NCBI RefSeq assembly: GCF_002105155.1
Contig: NW_019029005.1
Span: 473,900 to 537,899 of the forward strand
Origin: Lobosporangium transversale
Lineage: Eukaryota; Mortierellomycota; Mortierellomycetes; Mortierellales; Mortierellaceae
Length of the DNA: 64,000 nucleotides
Reading direction: 5' to 3'
Shown: positions 24,896-36,180 of the stretch, piece after piece
How positions within the stretch are numbered: the first letter of the stretch is position 1
Layout of the letters: every line of letters begins with the position of its first letter
Notes under the pieces: model-generated
Told to the model about the DNA's origin: nothing
Database searches by the model: none
What the model saw: the letters and a program-made list of their open reading frames with translations, nothing else
Translations under genes and position numbers: made by a program

Positions 24896-26350
24896 ATGCT
24901 CGGAATGGCGACTGATAAAACCAGTTCCATTGACCCAAGGAAGAGCAGAATGAAACAGAGTTCATCGCATTCATTTGACTCGGAAGATGATTCTGAATCT
25001 GATCTTGAGATTGATTTGTCTCCAAATCCCAACGATCGAAAAAAAAGATCACAAAAGGAATCAATCAAAGTTCCGAAACATTTTGGCAAGAGTAACACAC
25101 AGGTTTACGACAATATCTCTGTCTACGCTCCACCGGACTCCAACCTCATTTTCAAATGCTCTCAGAAGCGTGCTAACTGGTACCTCTCTCGAAATCTTGC
25201 CCGGCCACTGTCTCCAAATTCGATCCACCTCAACTTTTCACCCGCGGGACAGGGTCCATGTAAATGATCCCCTACCTGGAAGAGCGCGAAAATAAGTGCG
25301 TTATCTGTGGCTTGACTACTGCAGAACTGGTGCGACCATGTTGCACGTAGTTCCAGAACAATACAGAAAATGGTTCCCGATTCGGCTGAAAAGCCATTCC
25401 AGTCATGATATTGTCGTTGCCTGCCCAGAATGCAATGCCAAATGGGATAAAGAAGCAGCAGTTGTGCGCAAAAAGATTGTCGGGCTCTATAGCATACCTT
25501 TAGAAGGTATTGGATGGATTAAAGACCATGAGGCAAGTGTAGCAAAGAGATCTGCCGCTGCAGTGATCACAGAATGAATCGGCGATGGTTGGAGTATCAT
25601 ACACAGTATAACCAACAGCAACAACAGCAACAACAGCAACAACAGCAACAAGAAAGCGATAAAGCCAAAAGGAAATCGATTACAAACAACATTGACTGCA
25701 AGCCCGTTACAGGAGAACCCTGGCTCGACTTCAAGAACAAGAAAGACAACAAAAATAAAATGCAGAATGTGATACCCCTTAGAAGAATGCAGGTTCTCGA
25801 GAAGAATGCTTGACTGGGGAATAGTCATCAAAAGGGTGATAAAGAACAATTGATAGAAACATCAACAATACAGAAGCGAGACTCTATGAACGATGCTGAT
25901 GACAGGAAGAGCCACGAAAAAGATGAAGGTTGATGATATTGATACTTCAATCCACTTCGCTTGTACCTTCAACAGGATTTCCAATACGAAGGAAACGATC
26001 AAAAGGCGAAAGGGGGAGAGAGGCACAGATAGAGGTCCGATTTCACCACCAGGAATACTCCACACATTAAATAGGACTATTCTAGACGGCAGCAATGGCA
26101 GCACAGGCAATATATAAAGGGCCGGACTACAAGGAACATGGCCAGTTAGTGATTGCGCGGGTGATGGCATCTTCGCCTGAGTTTTTTAGGATGCGGATGA
26201 AACTCCTGGGACGATACGTCATGGAAGGATGCTGAACCATTGGATCCTGCTCCGGTAGGATGGCAAGATATTTCGGCTTTTGTCGGTCGTGAGACAGGCA
26301 TTCCTAGAACGAGCTATGCCACAACATCTCAGTTCACAATGGAGAGTTGA
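24896..26350 (+). CDS. protein with EXD2-type C-terminal zinc/HNH-like domain, exonuclease domain absent
   Basis: After an acidic N-terminus the sequence gives QVYDNISVYAPPDSNLIFKC, KRANWYLSRNLA and IHLNFSP. Then, with frame slips near 25,265 and 25,350, come ENKCVICGL, HVVPEQYRKWFPI, LKSHSSHDIVVACPECNAKW and later YKEHGQLVIARVMASSPEFF and WKDAEPLDPAPVGWQ. This order matches the C-terminal half of EXD2-like proteins, with CxxC pairs and the His-rich SHSSHD. EXD2 proteins normally carry an upstream DEDD 3'-5' exonuclease domain, but none is visible between 23,230 and 24,896. A Gln tract interrupts the domain at about 25,614-25,652. The end at 26,350 assumes a further slip near 26,205. Function as a nucleic-acid processing protein is inference. 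Confidence 0.6.
25612..25652 (+). repeat. CAA/CAG repeat encoding polyglutamine
   Basis: About 13 consecutive Gln codons within the EXD2-domain gene. Confidence 0.85.
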
Positions 26351-26678
26351 GAATCCTGTGTAAGCATTTTAAAGAAGCCTCTGCATGTAGACTATCTATT
26401 ACATGTGTTGGTTAAAGTGTTCTTTTTCGCTATGAATGAATGAAGAGTGTCATTTTTATAGTCCTGCACAAACCCAGTGATGCCTGTTGGCTTACTAACA
26501 GTGTCTCGTTTTTGCTATGCTTGAATTAAAAGAAAAGGACGCTATTTTTGGCTCTCTTTCACCTCTTCTCAACGTCAACCTCATTCGCTCTTGTCTCTTC
26601 ATCATTCTCATTCATTCTCTCTCTCTCTTCCTCTCTCTCTCTCTCCTCTCTTCTCTCTCTCTCTCTCTCTCTTCTCTC

Positions 26679-26714
<36 letters not shown>

Positions 26715-27017
26715 GCTCTCGCTCTCTCTTCTTATTTTTTATTAATCCCCTTACCCTTTGTCACAATACCTTCAACTCTTTTGATTTAACCTCGCATCGT
26801 TCATCGCTTATTTGCGCATCCGGGATGCGTTCTCGATTTAACCGCTACTCATTGCTTTCAGTGGCAGCCACGTTGTTGTATCGCTTATCCTCTTCATAAA
26901 TCGCTCTTTCATACTCCATCCTCATCTCAACCTTGGTCTGCTAAAGTCTCTTGAGCCCTTTCTTAAAGACGTTGTTCTTTTGGCGCAGACTCGCCGTTTC
27001 ACACTCTTCCTTCGACA
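26351..27017. other. intergenic region with (CT)n tract, upstream of Hrd1-like gene
   Basis: It holds a CT-rich microsatellite (26,606-26,731) and pyrimidine-rich DNA leading to the ATG at 27,018. It is a plausible promoter. Confidence 0.6.
26606..26731. repeat. (CT)n microsatellite
   Basis: About 125 bases of CT dinucleotide with occasional TT or CC interruptions. It lies about 290 bases upstream of the putative Hrd1-like start. Confidence 0.92.
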
Positions 27018-27629
27018 ATGTTCTCAATGAGATTCTGCGTCATGGTCATCTTCATCGTAATTAAAGCAACAGCAGAAGGATGGTTTGAGTAGAATGTCAA
27101 GGACAAGGATACGTATCTGTAGTTTATTCACGATCGATACACTTCGGATCCAAAACGAACTTGTGGGAATAACAAGATTATGAGACAAGCCGATTTCTTG
27201 GAGGAGCAGCAGGTATAGGCAATGGATTCCGACCCTCAGTCTTTCAAGCAGTGGCAGAACGATACCTCAAATTCAGGACGCCATCTCCAGCTGTGCTGCT
27301 GCAGCTACAGGTCATTCTGTCCTACTTGCAGAATGAAAAGCTGTGTGTTCTGGTGAGTGAGCAAACCGCTCTTCAAACATCTGGCGACAGCTAAAAAAGA
27401 AGCTTTATTCACACGCTATTTTGTTTAGGTCTTTACAAACATGGCATTTTGTCTAGCCTTCCTCACTGGGCGACTGATCCTGAGGACTTTCTTTGGCGAT
27501 CTACGAATGATTGAACGGCAGGTAGGTGCTCTTTCCTATTTACTTGATCATTGGTAGAAGAAAGAGAATGACCAAAAGTCAAAATGAAAGGACCAACTAC
27601 AGCAGAGACAAATCAATACCCAACACCTT

Positions 27630-27660
<31 letters not shown>

Positions 27661-29781
27661 GTGAAAAAGTGAAAAAGTGAAAAAGTAGAAAGCTTATATC
27701 GAGGATCAATCCTCTTCCCGTCATGACCAGGGATACAACCACCACTTGTTCATCATGGGATTTGGTACTTTCCATTCAGAATTATCAACATCAACATGGA
27801 GAAGGGCGAGGGGAGGTTCAAATTGTGTTCCTGTCCAATTGGGTTTGATTTTATTGCTTTTTTGAAAGCACTAAAGTATCATCGTGTGACAATCCCATCC
27901 TATCCCAGTATAATTTACACTTCCCCACCTTCTCTCTCTCCCCAAAAAAAAAAAAAAAAAAAAAAAAATCATAGCACATGTATGATAGGGCACTAAACTT
28001 CCTGCTTTTTAAAGTCGTCTTTGGGGTGCCATTCTGGAGCCTCGCTGGGAAAACTTTTAATCTGGACTGCCTGGTTCACTATCCTCGGATTTCACGAGTC
28101 TTTAGCATGCTGTGCCGTGATCGGTTTGAATTTGTATGAATATGCAACAATGTTTACTGTACCAATTTCATTGTAGTCATCTGTGTAACTCTTCGCCTCT
28201 TTCAGATGCACTTTGCCAACAAACTCCTTCTTCCCTTCTTATTATAGTAACTGTATCGCCTAAATCCCCGTCATAGTCCATATCAAGATTTTGAGCATGC
28301 TCACAATGATCTTGGTCTCGAACATTGCGTGGTTTTACTCTGTATCTCGGTCTTCCGATCCATGTTACTTCCTGTCCTTTGAGGTATGTATCTAAATCTT
28401 GATTTTTTTTTTTCTTCTTCGTGAAAACACAAAAAACCAAGATTTCATAATTAACAAGCCCCGGCTAAACTTGTAACCCCTGTGTTTTGAATTCTCTTAG
28501 TGCTTCACATTGTTCCTGGACACGGTTCAGACACTTGTGAAATACATTATCCATCTTGGTGATTTATCACGTCAAGACCAGTGAATCACGAAGAATGATT
28601 CAATACTATACCGAATTTGTTACTGACACGATGATTTTGGTGACAACTTGGGACACTACTCCATTTATGGTGAGTCAACAAGAAGATCTGGTTAAAAAAA
28701 AAAAAAAAAAAAAAGTTATATCTAACATATATCTATACATCTATACATTATTTTTATTTTAATTATTTGATCAGTATTTGCATGGGATCTCATTTACACT
28801 CATTGATGCAGTGCTGTTCTTAACATGAGAAGCGTGTTCAACATTTAAGGAAAAAACTTGCCGGTCATCATGCCTACCGCCAGGCTCTCAATAACATGCA
28901 GCATTATACCCATCAGCAACAGAGAAGGAACTGGAAGATTATAGCGATGACTGTGCTATCTGCAGGGACAGTATGGCCTCAGCAAAAGTCCTTCATGTGG
29001 TCATATCTTTCACTTGTTTTGTTTCTCGGTCCTGGCTTAACATCACAGCTCGTGTCCCACATGCAGGCGGCATTGTCCGTCAAAACAGAATCAAATAGGG
29101 TAGTGAATAGTGGTTCGAATGGTATTTCTAGTCATAACGTGAACCGCGCCAATGTTGAGACAGCTGCAGCGCCTACCTTGAGCGACATCCAATATTCTAG
29201 CCGCATTGGGCCACCAACCGCTACCCCTTCGTTACAAGCTCTATCAGTGCCATCCTCTAGTTCAACCAATACTCCACATATTCTTCAGTGGGTAATCATT
29301 CATCGTCAAGTGCTCCTACCCATAATAGCGCTTCAGGCAACAATAGCAATCGTTCTAGTACAGGGCATCAATTGTTTACATTCAACTCTGAGCAGCAGCC
29401 ATGGCTGAGTCGTCTGGGCTTCCAAGAATCACAGTGGAGGTCGTAGATCCAGCACAGAGAAGAAGACCAAAGTAGCTCTGACTTATACTCTTCAATCTCA
29501 TTCGCACACCAGTACCCATTCAATCCACCAACGTCCCCTTCATAGTCTATTCCCTATTCTTCACATCAGCAACTATCGCCGAGGATGACAGTACGGATGA
29601 AGATGAGGATGAAGATTTGAGAAGAGCCATTGCTGAGAGCTTGGCTTTGAGTCAACTGACGCAATCACAAATCAACATCAAATTTGCCGTTAACAGCCTC
29701 AACAACGACAGCAGCGGCGACAGCAACAGCGACGACTATAACAGCAACGAGCGAACATTTGAGTCGGGACATCGGTCATAA
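27018..29781 (+). CDS. HRD1: Hrd1/synoviolin-like ER E3 ubiquitin ligase, heavily frame-broken
   Basis: Hydrophobic segments of an Hrd1-type membrane region are visible in pieces: FTNMAFCLAFLTGRLILRTF with FFGDLRMIE (about 27,430), MLTMILVSNIAWFYSVSRS (about 28,290), FLDTVQTLVKYIIHLGDLS (about 28,515) and YYTEFV (about 28,606). A RING-H2 domain follows at 28,915-29,090 in three different frames: DDCAICRDSM, CGHIFHL, then RSWL and SSCPTCRRHCP. All visible Cys/His ligands are kept. The tail has LFTFNSEQQPWLSRLGF and an acidic segment with DEDLRRAIAESLALSQ, a good ubiquitin-interacting motif. Hrd1 is the central channel and E3 of ER-associated degradation. Introns and frame slips cannot all be separated by eye. 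The start MFSMRFCVMVIFIVIK at 27,018 looks like a first membrane span. Confidence 0.62.
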
Positions 29782-30569
29782 ATCGTCTACAACATTAGCC
29801 GGAGCAGCGATTCTGAGTGTGGCCCTAGTCAGAGCCAAGTCGAAGAGCTAGCCTTGTGAGCGAAATTGAGTTGATCATAGGAACAGCATTGGTGGGGTAG
29901 ACGAGAGACTATGCCCACCTGTGATCTCAAAGTTGATTGAATTGAGCGAGTTACACGTAGTGTACCAAGTCAGAGAGTCTACTTTGAGTTGTGAATAACT
30001 CAAACTTGTATTTTTATTCCTTTATCTAACTAACCCTTAACTAAAGTTCAAGTGACTGTCCCTCCAAAAAAAAAAAAAAAAATAATAAACAGTCAGTGCT
30101 TGTTGCTTGCCATGTATTTTTTTTTTTTTTACCACACGCCATTATAAATCTCCCCATCCATCGTCGCATACTTCTTGTCAGTCTTCTACATTTACATAAT
30201 AATACCGACGAGGGTACGTCTTTCTGACCAATGTGTTGCTCTAATATACACATCCTAGCCTTTCGCTTTATCTCTTGAGCCCAAAAGGAGGAATAATAAT
30301 AAAAAAGAAGAGACACAATAACCAAGCTAATCATGGACTTTATCTATGTTGCAACTCATAAAAAACTGTAGTTATTGGCAGGTTATCAACCAACAATTTT
30401 GCTCATACAAAGTCAAGTAAGTCTAGGGTCCAACATAATATAGATTCATACAATATCAAAGATATAAATGTTTGGTTGATTTCATGAATAAAACCTATAA
30501 TTTTGGCCTGGTTCGGAGCACTTGTTTTGCTTCACTATATTAACTCACTTTTTTTTTCCTATTATACTT
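29782..30569. other. intergenic DNA
   Basis: AT-rich sequence with A/T homopolymers near 30,065 and 30,118. It holds the 3' flank of the Hrd1-like gene and the 5' flank of MAK16. I see no gene. Confidence 0.5.
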
Positions 30570-31340
30570 ATGCCTCATCTTATCAACGATTGGATCATTG
30601 GAAAACCAAATAAACCAAATAAAACCAATAAAAACCAATAAAAAAAAAATAAAAAAAAATCAGGACACCAACAGGGAATTTTTGCAGGAACGAATACAAT
30701 GCGACGGGTCTCTGCAACCGTCAATCCTGCCCTCTCGCCAACTCTCGATACGCTACAGTTCGTGAGCAGAATGGAGTGATCTACTTGTTTGTGAAGACAC
30801 CTGAACGAGCACACTCACTGCCAAGTGGGAGAAGATCAAGTTGTCCAAAAACTATGCACAGGCACTGGAGCAAATTGATAAGGAATTGATCTACTGGCCT
30901 AACTTTTCGATCCACAAGTGTAAGCAGCGTCTGACAGAGATTACACAATACTTGATCAAGATGCGTAAACTAAAATTGAAAGCGGATGAGAGACCCAAGC
31001 TGGTAGGGATCAAGAAAAAAGTTGAGCGGCGGGAGGCCAGGAGAGAAGCCAAGGCAGAAGCTGCAGCGAGATTAGATAAGGCGATCGAGAAGGAGCTACT
31101 GGATCGACTGAAGTCACATGCATACGGCGATGCACCCTTGAATGTACATGAAGATGTTTGGAAAGAAATTTTGGAAGGCGAGAAGGAGAACTAGAGATTG
31201 ATAGTGATCAGACCGATGAAGATGACTCACAGTCAAAGCAGAGGAGGAAGAGGAAGAGGATGAAGAACGCGAGTTTGTTTCGGATCAAAGCGAGGATGAG
31301 GAAGATATGGAAGACATGTTTGAGAAGGAATATGAGGTAG
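30570..31340 (+). CDS. MAK16: Mak16 ribosome biogenesis factor
   Basis: After a short first exon (from 30,570) and an A-rich intron, the second exon starts near 30,662. It gives [20 protein letters not shown] and [17 protein letters not shown], the Mak16 N-terminal domain with its zinc-type cysteines. After a frame slip near 30,820 come [40 protein letters not shown] and [20 protein letters not shown], and an acidic C-terminus. These are near-diagnostic. Mak16 is a nucleolar pre-60S factor that associates with Nop7-, Nsa1- and Rpf1-containing particles. Another slip near 31,190 separates the helical part from the acidic tail ([15 protein letters not shown] in the alternative frame). A possible donor (gtaggc) follows at 31,337, so the exact stop is unresolved. 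Confidence 0.85.
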
Positions 31341-31648
31341 GCAATCATTTAGTAACGCTTTTTTTTTTTCTTTTTTTTTATTCGATGCACCATCGTTTAT
31401 ATGGTATGGCTATATTAATCATAACATTTATCTTTTCAACGTAATTCTCTTAGCACGAGACTGTGGCTCTATAAACAATTTTTTTTTATCGTTTATCATC
31501 ATTTCGACAGCCATACATACATATCCATCATAGCCACCGTGAAACATATATATACATATACTGCATTGAACGACAAATAATAACATTATAGCAAACAATG
31601 GCTTAAATGGAAACAGCTTGAAATAAAAAATAAATAAAAAATAAATAA

Positions 31649-31686
<38 letters not shown>

Positions 31687-31882
31687 CATGGGAGCGTTCT
31701 GGTTGGAAATCTTGGATGTGATTTGTCTATCATTAATTTTTAACAATGAACCTTATTATCTGTTGATCTGTACGGTTTTTAAAGTTAGTCCGGAAATTCA
31801 GGGGCAAAAGATTAGAGAGGATGGAGACGAAAATAAACAGAACTTACAAATTTTTTGTGGGTGTGCCGGCCCAATATTGTGT
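31341..31882. other. 3' flanks of MAK16 and the XPG-Fanzor gene
   Basis: Convergent 3' region with an A-run at about 31,651-31,683. A short open frame (31,688-31,855) has no recognisable features. Confidence 0.5.
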
Positions 31883-34800
31883 CTAGCGTCGTGCGCGCTT
31901 TGCAGCCGGAGCAGGCGACTCTTCCGTGGGCTTGTACTTTGCAGGCCTCTCTTGTCTCTCAATTTGAGCAAGACCGATTCTTGCGATGTTTTCCGCCCCT
32001 ACTGCGTCACGGTCGAAGAATACTTACATGCCCGGCAATATTTAGAGCGAGGGTACACCGTCTCTAAAAAGCTATCCAGAGGGGTCGGGGACAGCGGGCG
32101 CTGGTGTAAAATTCGTGCGCTCCTACAGTAAGTGTCCTGCCTTTGACCTAAGTGTTTCAAATGGCAGTCGTTTATTAGCAAGGGTTCTATGGCTTTCCAG
32201 CTTTTCTTACTTTTTTAAAAAAAAGCCATACCTGTGTGACAAGATGTCTCGTTATAGCAGTGTGCTTGCTGGGAACTCCTTTACTACTTTCAAAGGACCC
32301 TAGGCCGACGACAAGCACTCCTTTATCCCCAAGCATCTTCAACACTCGCTGTACGCGTAGTCGAACGTAGCTCGTTGAGCCTTTCGTAGGTCCCATTTTT
32401 TTTTCAGGATGCCATCTGGATTCGTAGAACTCTTGAAGCACATCCAAATTCGTTGATCCTGTCTGTGTCTGAGACTCCTCGTTCATCCATTGAAAGTACT
32501 CATTATACGTATCCCTTCCAAACACAGGGATGGCGCTCTCAACCTCAATCATTCCTTTTTCACGCTTCCTTTTGTTCAACAGGTGATTGAAGCGGAGGAC
32601 GGGAGGTACAAGAACCTGCTTCTCACCTTTACCGTTTGCCGCAAGTTAGGGTTGTGAGGGTCCAGCGAGGAAAACGTAAGGGCGTTAACAATACCAGGAT
32701 CACATCCGACGATAGTTGTGGTGTTTGCGGATGGGCATCGCCCTGGTTTGTTGAATGTGAGCTCAACGTTTTCAAGCAGCTTGGAGCTCCTCTTCCAGTT
32801 TATGTTCTGTAGTCTTCATCTGTTAGGTCTTCACCGGCCGCCTTTGAACACGTCGTGTTGAGAAATCCCTGAGAAAGCTCCAGTTCTTGGCTGGGGTCTT
32901 CTTCATCTACGTCAGACTGCTGCTGTCTCTTCGTCTGGGTTGTGTCATAGGCAAGTAGATTCAGAACTAGACCGTTGGTAGAAATCGTTCCTTTGAGTTT
33001 GAACCGAGTTAGATCTTTGTCCTGTGACTGCAGGGATACTTTGTCTTGATATCCACGAACCATGCGATCACCTCCAATGTCACAAAAGAGAGCCTGTATC
33101 AAAACCCCTTTTGTTCCCTGTACACACTCATACATTGCAGTCTTGGAAGGATTATTGAGAGGCAGAATACGCTCCAGCAGCTGCTTGGTATCTTCGTTCG
33201 CCCAGAGGATGTCAACTAGGGCGTGTTCAGACAGATACACATACCCGGGTGACCAGGGGACGTAGGAAAGTCTGAGTATTTTTTCACTTTTTTGTTCTCC
33301 CGCAAAAAAAACTCAATGTCGCTCATATCTTCGTTTGTTTTCTCGACATCAAACTAGAAAAAAAAAAAAAAAAAAAAAAAAGTCTGAATAAAAAAAAAAA
33401 AAAAAAAAAAAACAAAAACCATAAAAGCTATACCATTGCGTTCCTGTAGTGCTGCCTTAATGATGTCTGTACTTGGCCCATTAGTAGCTCTGACGCTCTT
33501 GGAAATGTGATCTTTTTGGGATCAAAGCCTTGACGTCCCCCAATGTGATGTCTATTTCCTTTATTGGGGAAAGTTCAGTGGTGGCCTTGAAATGTTCATA
33601 AGCGAGGGATGTGGGGCGTTTCTACCGCCTTTCCTTGTTTTTTTGCCCTCGCGTAAGCTGAATTGGGGCCACCTTGACCACTCAAAAGAAGGGTGGCGAG
33701 ACGGAAGGAATAATCATTGCTATCCAAGACCTCGTCCAGTGCCTTTTTCCTCGACTTTGCTGCCCCTGGTAACCGCATGATCCTCTCAATGTCCAAGGCA
33801 ATCGCCCAGTATGCATAGCGGCGTAGTCGGTTGAGGACAACAACTGCCCCTCGGATCTGGCTTGCAATACTATCCCTTTCATCTGCGTCCAGTCCGCCTT
33901 TCCTTGCCATGGAGGCCTTAAGGGACCCAATTGTTAAGGCCTTGATAGGGTCTTACTGCTGTAGCTGTGATCAACCTTCGTAGCATCCTTCAAGTTCCTA
34001 ATTGGTGCACCTTCTTTTTTGCCCTGTGGGGCTTCTTGCCTTTGTGCTTCCGCTTTTGTTTTTTCTGTTGCTTCTTTTTTGCCTTTCTCCGACGTGGTGG
34101 ATGCTTAAGGCCCGGCCTATCGTGCTGACGGCAGTTACTGATATCAACTGTGCGCCCATTCAATATGCTCGCCTTGTCAGAAAAGATGGGCCGGAACTGG
34201 TTCCTATGTGACCCTTCCGCTATATAGAATGATGGTCGCCTCTACATTATTCAAGAAAGGGACTAACGATTAGTATTGGGGACGTCTGGTTTCAAGGCCA
34301 AAAACTATAGCTTGAGCTTTCTTACGTTCTGCGGCGCTGCGCTCGCCTTTGCTGAGCCATTCTATGGCGAAGATCCTTTCCATTGAGTAGACGCTGCTTG
34401 AAGTTATCGAACTCATTGTTCGATGGTAACGCTTGGGCCGACGTTTGATGGCCGGAAGTAAAAATGCGGAGAGCTACACTGAAACGGCCTTCCTCAGAGG
34501 CTACGTTCCTTCCCAACACCTTACTAGCTTCCCTTAGGTAGCCGAAGCATTTTATTGTAGTTCTGTTCCACGCAACCTTTCGAATTAATCGAAGATTATT
34601 AACGGGCCTAACGTCTCGAGGTTCCTTGAGTAGTCATTGCCTGCGATGGCACAGAATAACACCAGATGCGCGTGTGTTGGCAGTCTTAGTGCTTGGATAA
34701 CGTTGTCTACGTCGTAAACCCCAAACTTCCGTCTACGGTGCGGAAGGGGTCGCACTAGGAAGCAGACTCGTTCGTACGCAAAAAAATCAGAGTCTTGGGA

Positions 34801-35356
34801 TATCACGATCCTATCATTCTCCTCATCATGGCACCCTATGCATGGGTCCGCTTCATATGCACACAGACAGACATCGAAGACAGAACTAAGGCCTGTTGCC
34901 AGCTGATCCTTGTCCTGGACGCTCAGGGTGTGGACTTCTCGAAGACCCTTCTGGATGCGCCTCATGACTTGAGGACGAGTCCATACCCCACTCCGAGAAT
35001 TTCTCTCGAAGGTGCTCATATTGTTCTCCAAAGCGTCCATATTTTTTTGTCTTATGGCTTGCCGTTCTGTCCTTGCTTTTTCTTTCTCAGTACAAGGTTC
35101 CCCATCAATATGTATAGTCAGTTGTCCGTTGTGAAAAGATCCTTTATCTCGAGTGCCAGGGACCTTCCTACATCAATGATGGTTTCGTTTTTCATCTTTG
35201 CATGGACGACTCTGCGGAGGATGTCGTAATAGAACGTACCGAGGAGATCTAAATGAACAGAATGGTCAGGATTTGCCGCCAAGAAATGCCCACGTCAGTT
35301 TCCGAAGGTAAAACCCCGCGATCCGCAACCAGTTTGAAGAAGGACTTCAGCCCCAT
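31883..35356 (-). CDS. composite nuclease: N-terminal XPG/FEN1-like module plus C-terminal Fanzor (TnpB-like) module
   Basis: The start at 35,356 gives MGLKSFFKLVADRGVLP, typical of the XPG/FEN1 N-terminus. Next come IHIDGEPCTEKEKA (about 35,100), the I-region with YEADPCIG and SQDSDFFAY (34,860-34,775), and GNDYSRNLETLG (about 34,640). A Lys/Arg-rich segment lies at 34,033-34,100 and a helical stretch at 33,930-33,540. The Fanzor half follows: VGCDPGIVNALTFSS (RuvC-I, about 32,700), VVGLGSFESSKGVPSKH (about 32,300), a probable 84-base intron (32,148-32,231), VGAHEFYTSARCPR, YPRSKYCRACK (zinc ribbon) and DRDAVGAENIARIG (RuvC-III, about 31,980), with a stop at 31,883. Fanzors are RNA-guided DNA nucleases carried by eukaryotic transposons; XPG/FEN1 enzymes cut flaps. 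Frame slips occur near 35,250, 35,130, 34,590, 33,500, 33,290, 32,080 and 32,010. Whether this is one protein or two adjacent ORFs of one element cannot be settled by eye. Confidence 0.75.
32148..32231 (-). other. probable intron in the Fanzor module
   Basis: On the minus strand a gtatgg donor follows LVTQ, and a cttag acceptor precedes VKGRTLTVGAHEFYTS. Removing these 84 bases keeps the frame between the two RuvC segments. Confidence 0.6.
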
Positions 35357-35416
35357 GGTCAATATCTAAGCGAAAAGAGAAAGAAAAAAGGAAAAATGGT
35401 GGTATGAAAAGAAATG

Positions 35417-35451
<35 letters not shown>

Positions 35452-35560
35452 GACAAAGGTATAAAAGGATGAGCTTTTTTATGGTGTAAAGATTCAAAGC
35501 GAATAGATAAAGAATATTGAGGGAAAGATACAGGAACAAGTGGCAGTGGTAAAAGGGATG
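33515..35560. repeat. repeat copy B, partner of 6241-8270
   Basis: A direct-orientation diverged repeat of copy A. It covers the XPG-like half of the composite gene and about 200 bases of its 5' flank, including a shared block near 35,520-35,555 and 8235-8265. Confidence 0.8.
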
Positions 35561-36180
35561 GGACTTTGAAGGAGGAAGACAATGATCCCTTTTTATATCC
35601 TGGATTGATGATGAGTTTTATCATTGTCTCATATAGTTTTGATATCGATCCTTTGCTTCACAGGCCACATCAATCTTTATTCAGTTCCTTTGTTTGGATT
35701 GGGGTTTTGTCCCAGTCAATAGCAGAGATTGAAAATAAATACAAGCTCTCGCATGAACGAGATTGGAAACAATAGCATTGAGATACCAAAGTAAGCATTC
35801 GAAAAATATATATAGCATATTATACTCGGTAGTTTCTAGGTGAGGCGGACCCACCTATGACTACAAAGGGCTTTGCGCAAAGATTCTGGTTCGACAGATT
35901 AGTGGATACAAAATAAACTGAAATTAATTTTAATGACCAGTCACGTCACACCACTTGCAATAACAAGCGAGTCAATTAGCTGCCAATACATTTAAGAGTA
36001 TTCAAAAAATATAAGGGATCCCGACCAAATGGAACGGGCTATACTTTAATTTACTAGGTCACGTCTATGATGCACTAGAGATTTAAATTGTGAACTTGAT
36101 CTCTGTTCACTTCCAATTTCTTCTAGGCCTTTGCTTTCGTTTCTTTCATTTATTATATCGATATTATTTTTTGCATTGCC
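35561..36180. other. unassigned DNA upstream of the nuclease gene
   Basis: AT-rich sequence with no convincing gene. A promoter for the exon at 36,181 may lie here. Confidence 0.45.

Noticed and set aside
32000-32180. A separate small zinc-finger gene (YPRSKYCRACK)
   Set aside because: In order and spacing it is the zinc ribbon of the Fanzor module, displaced by a frame slip.
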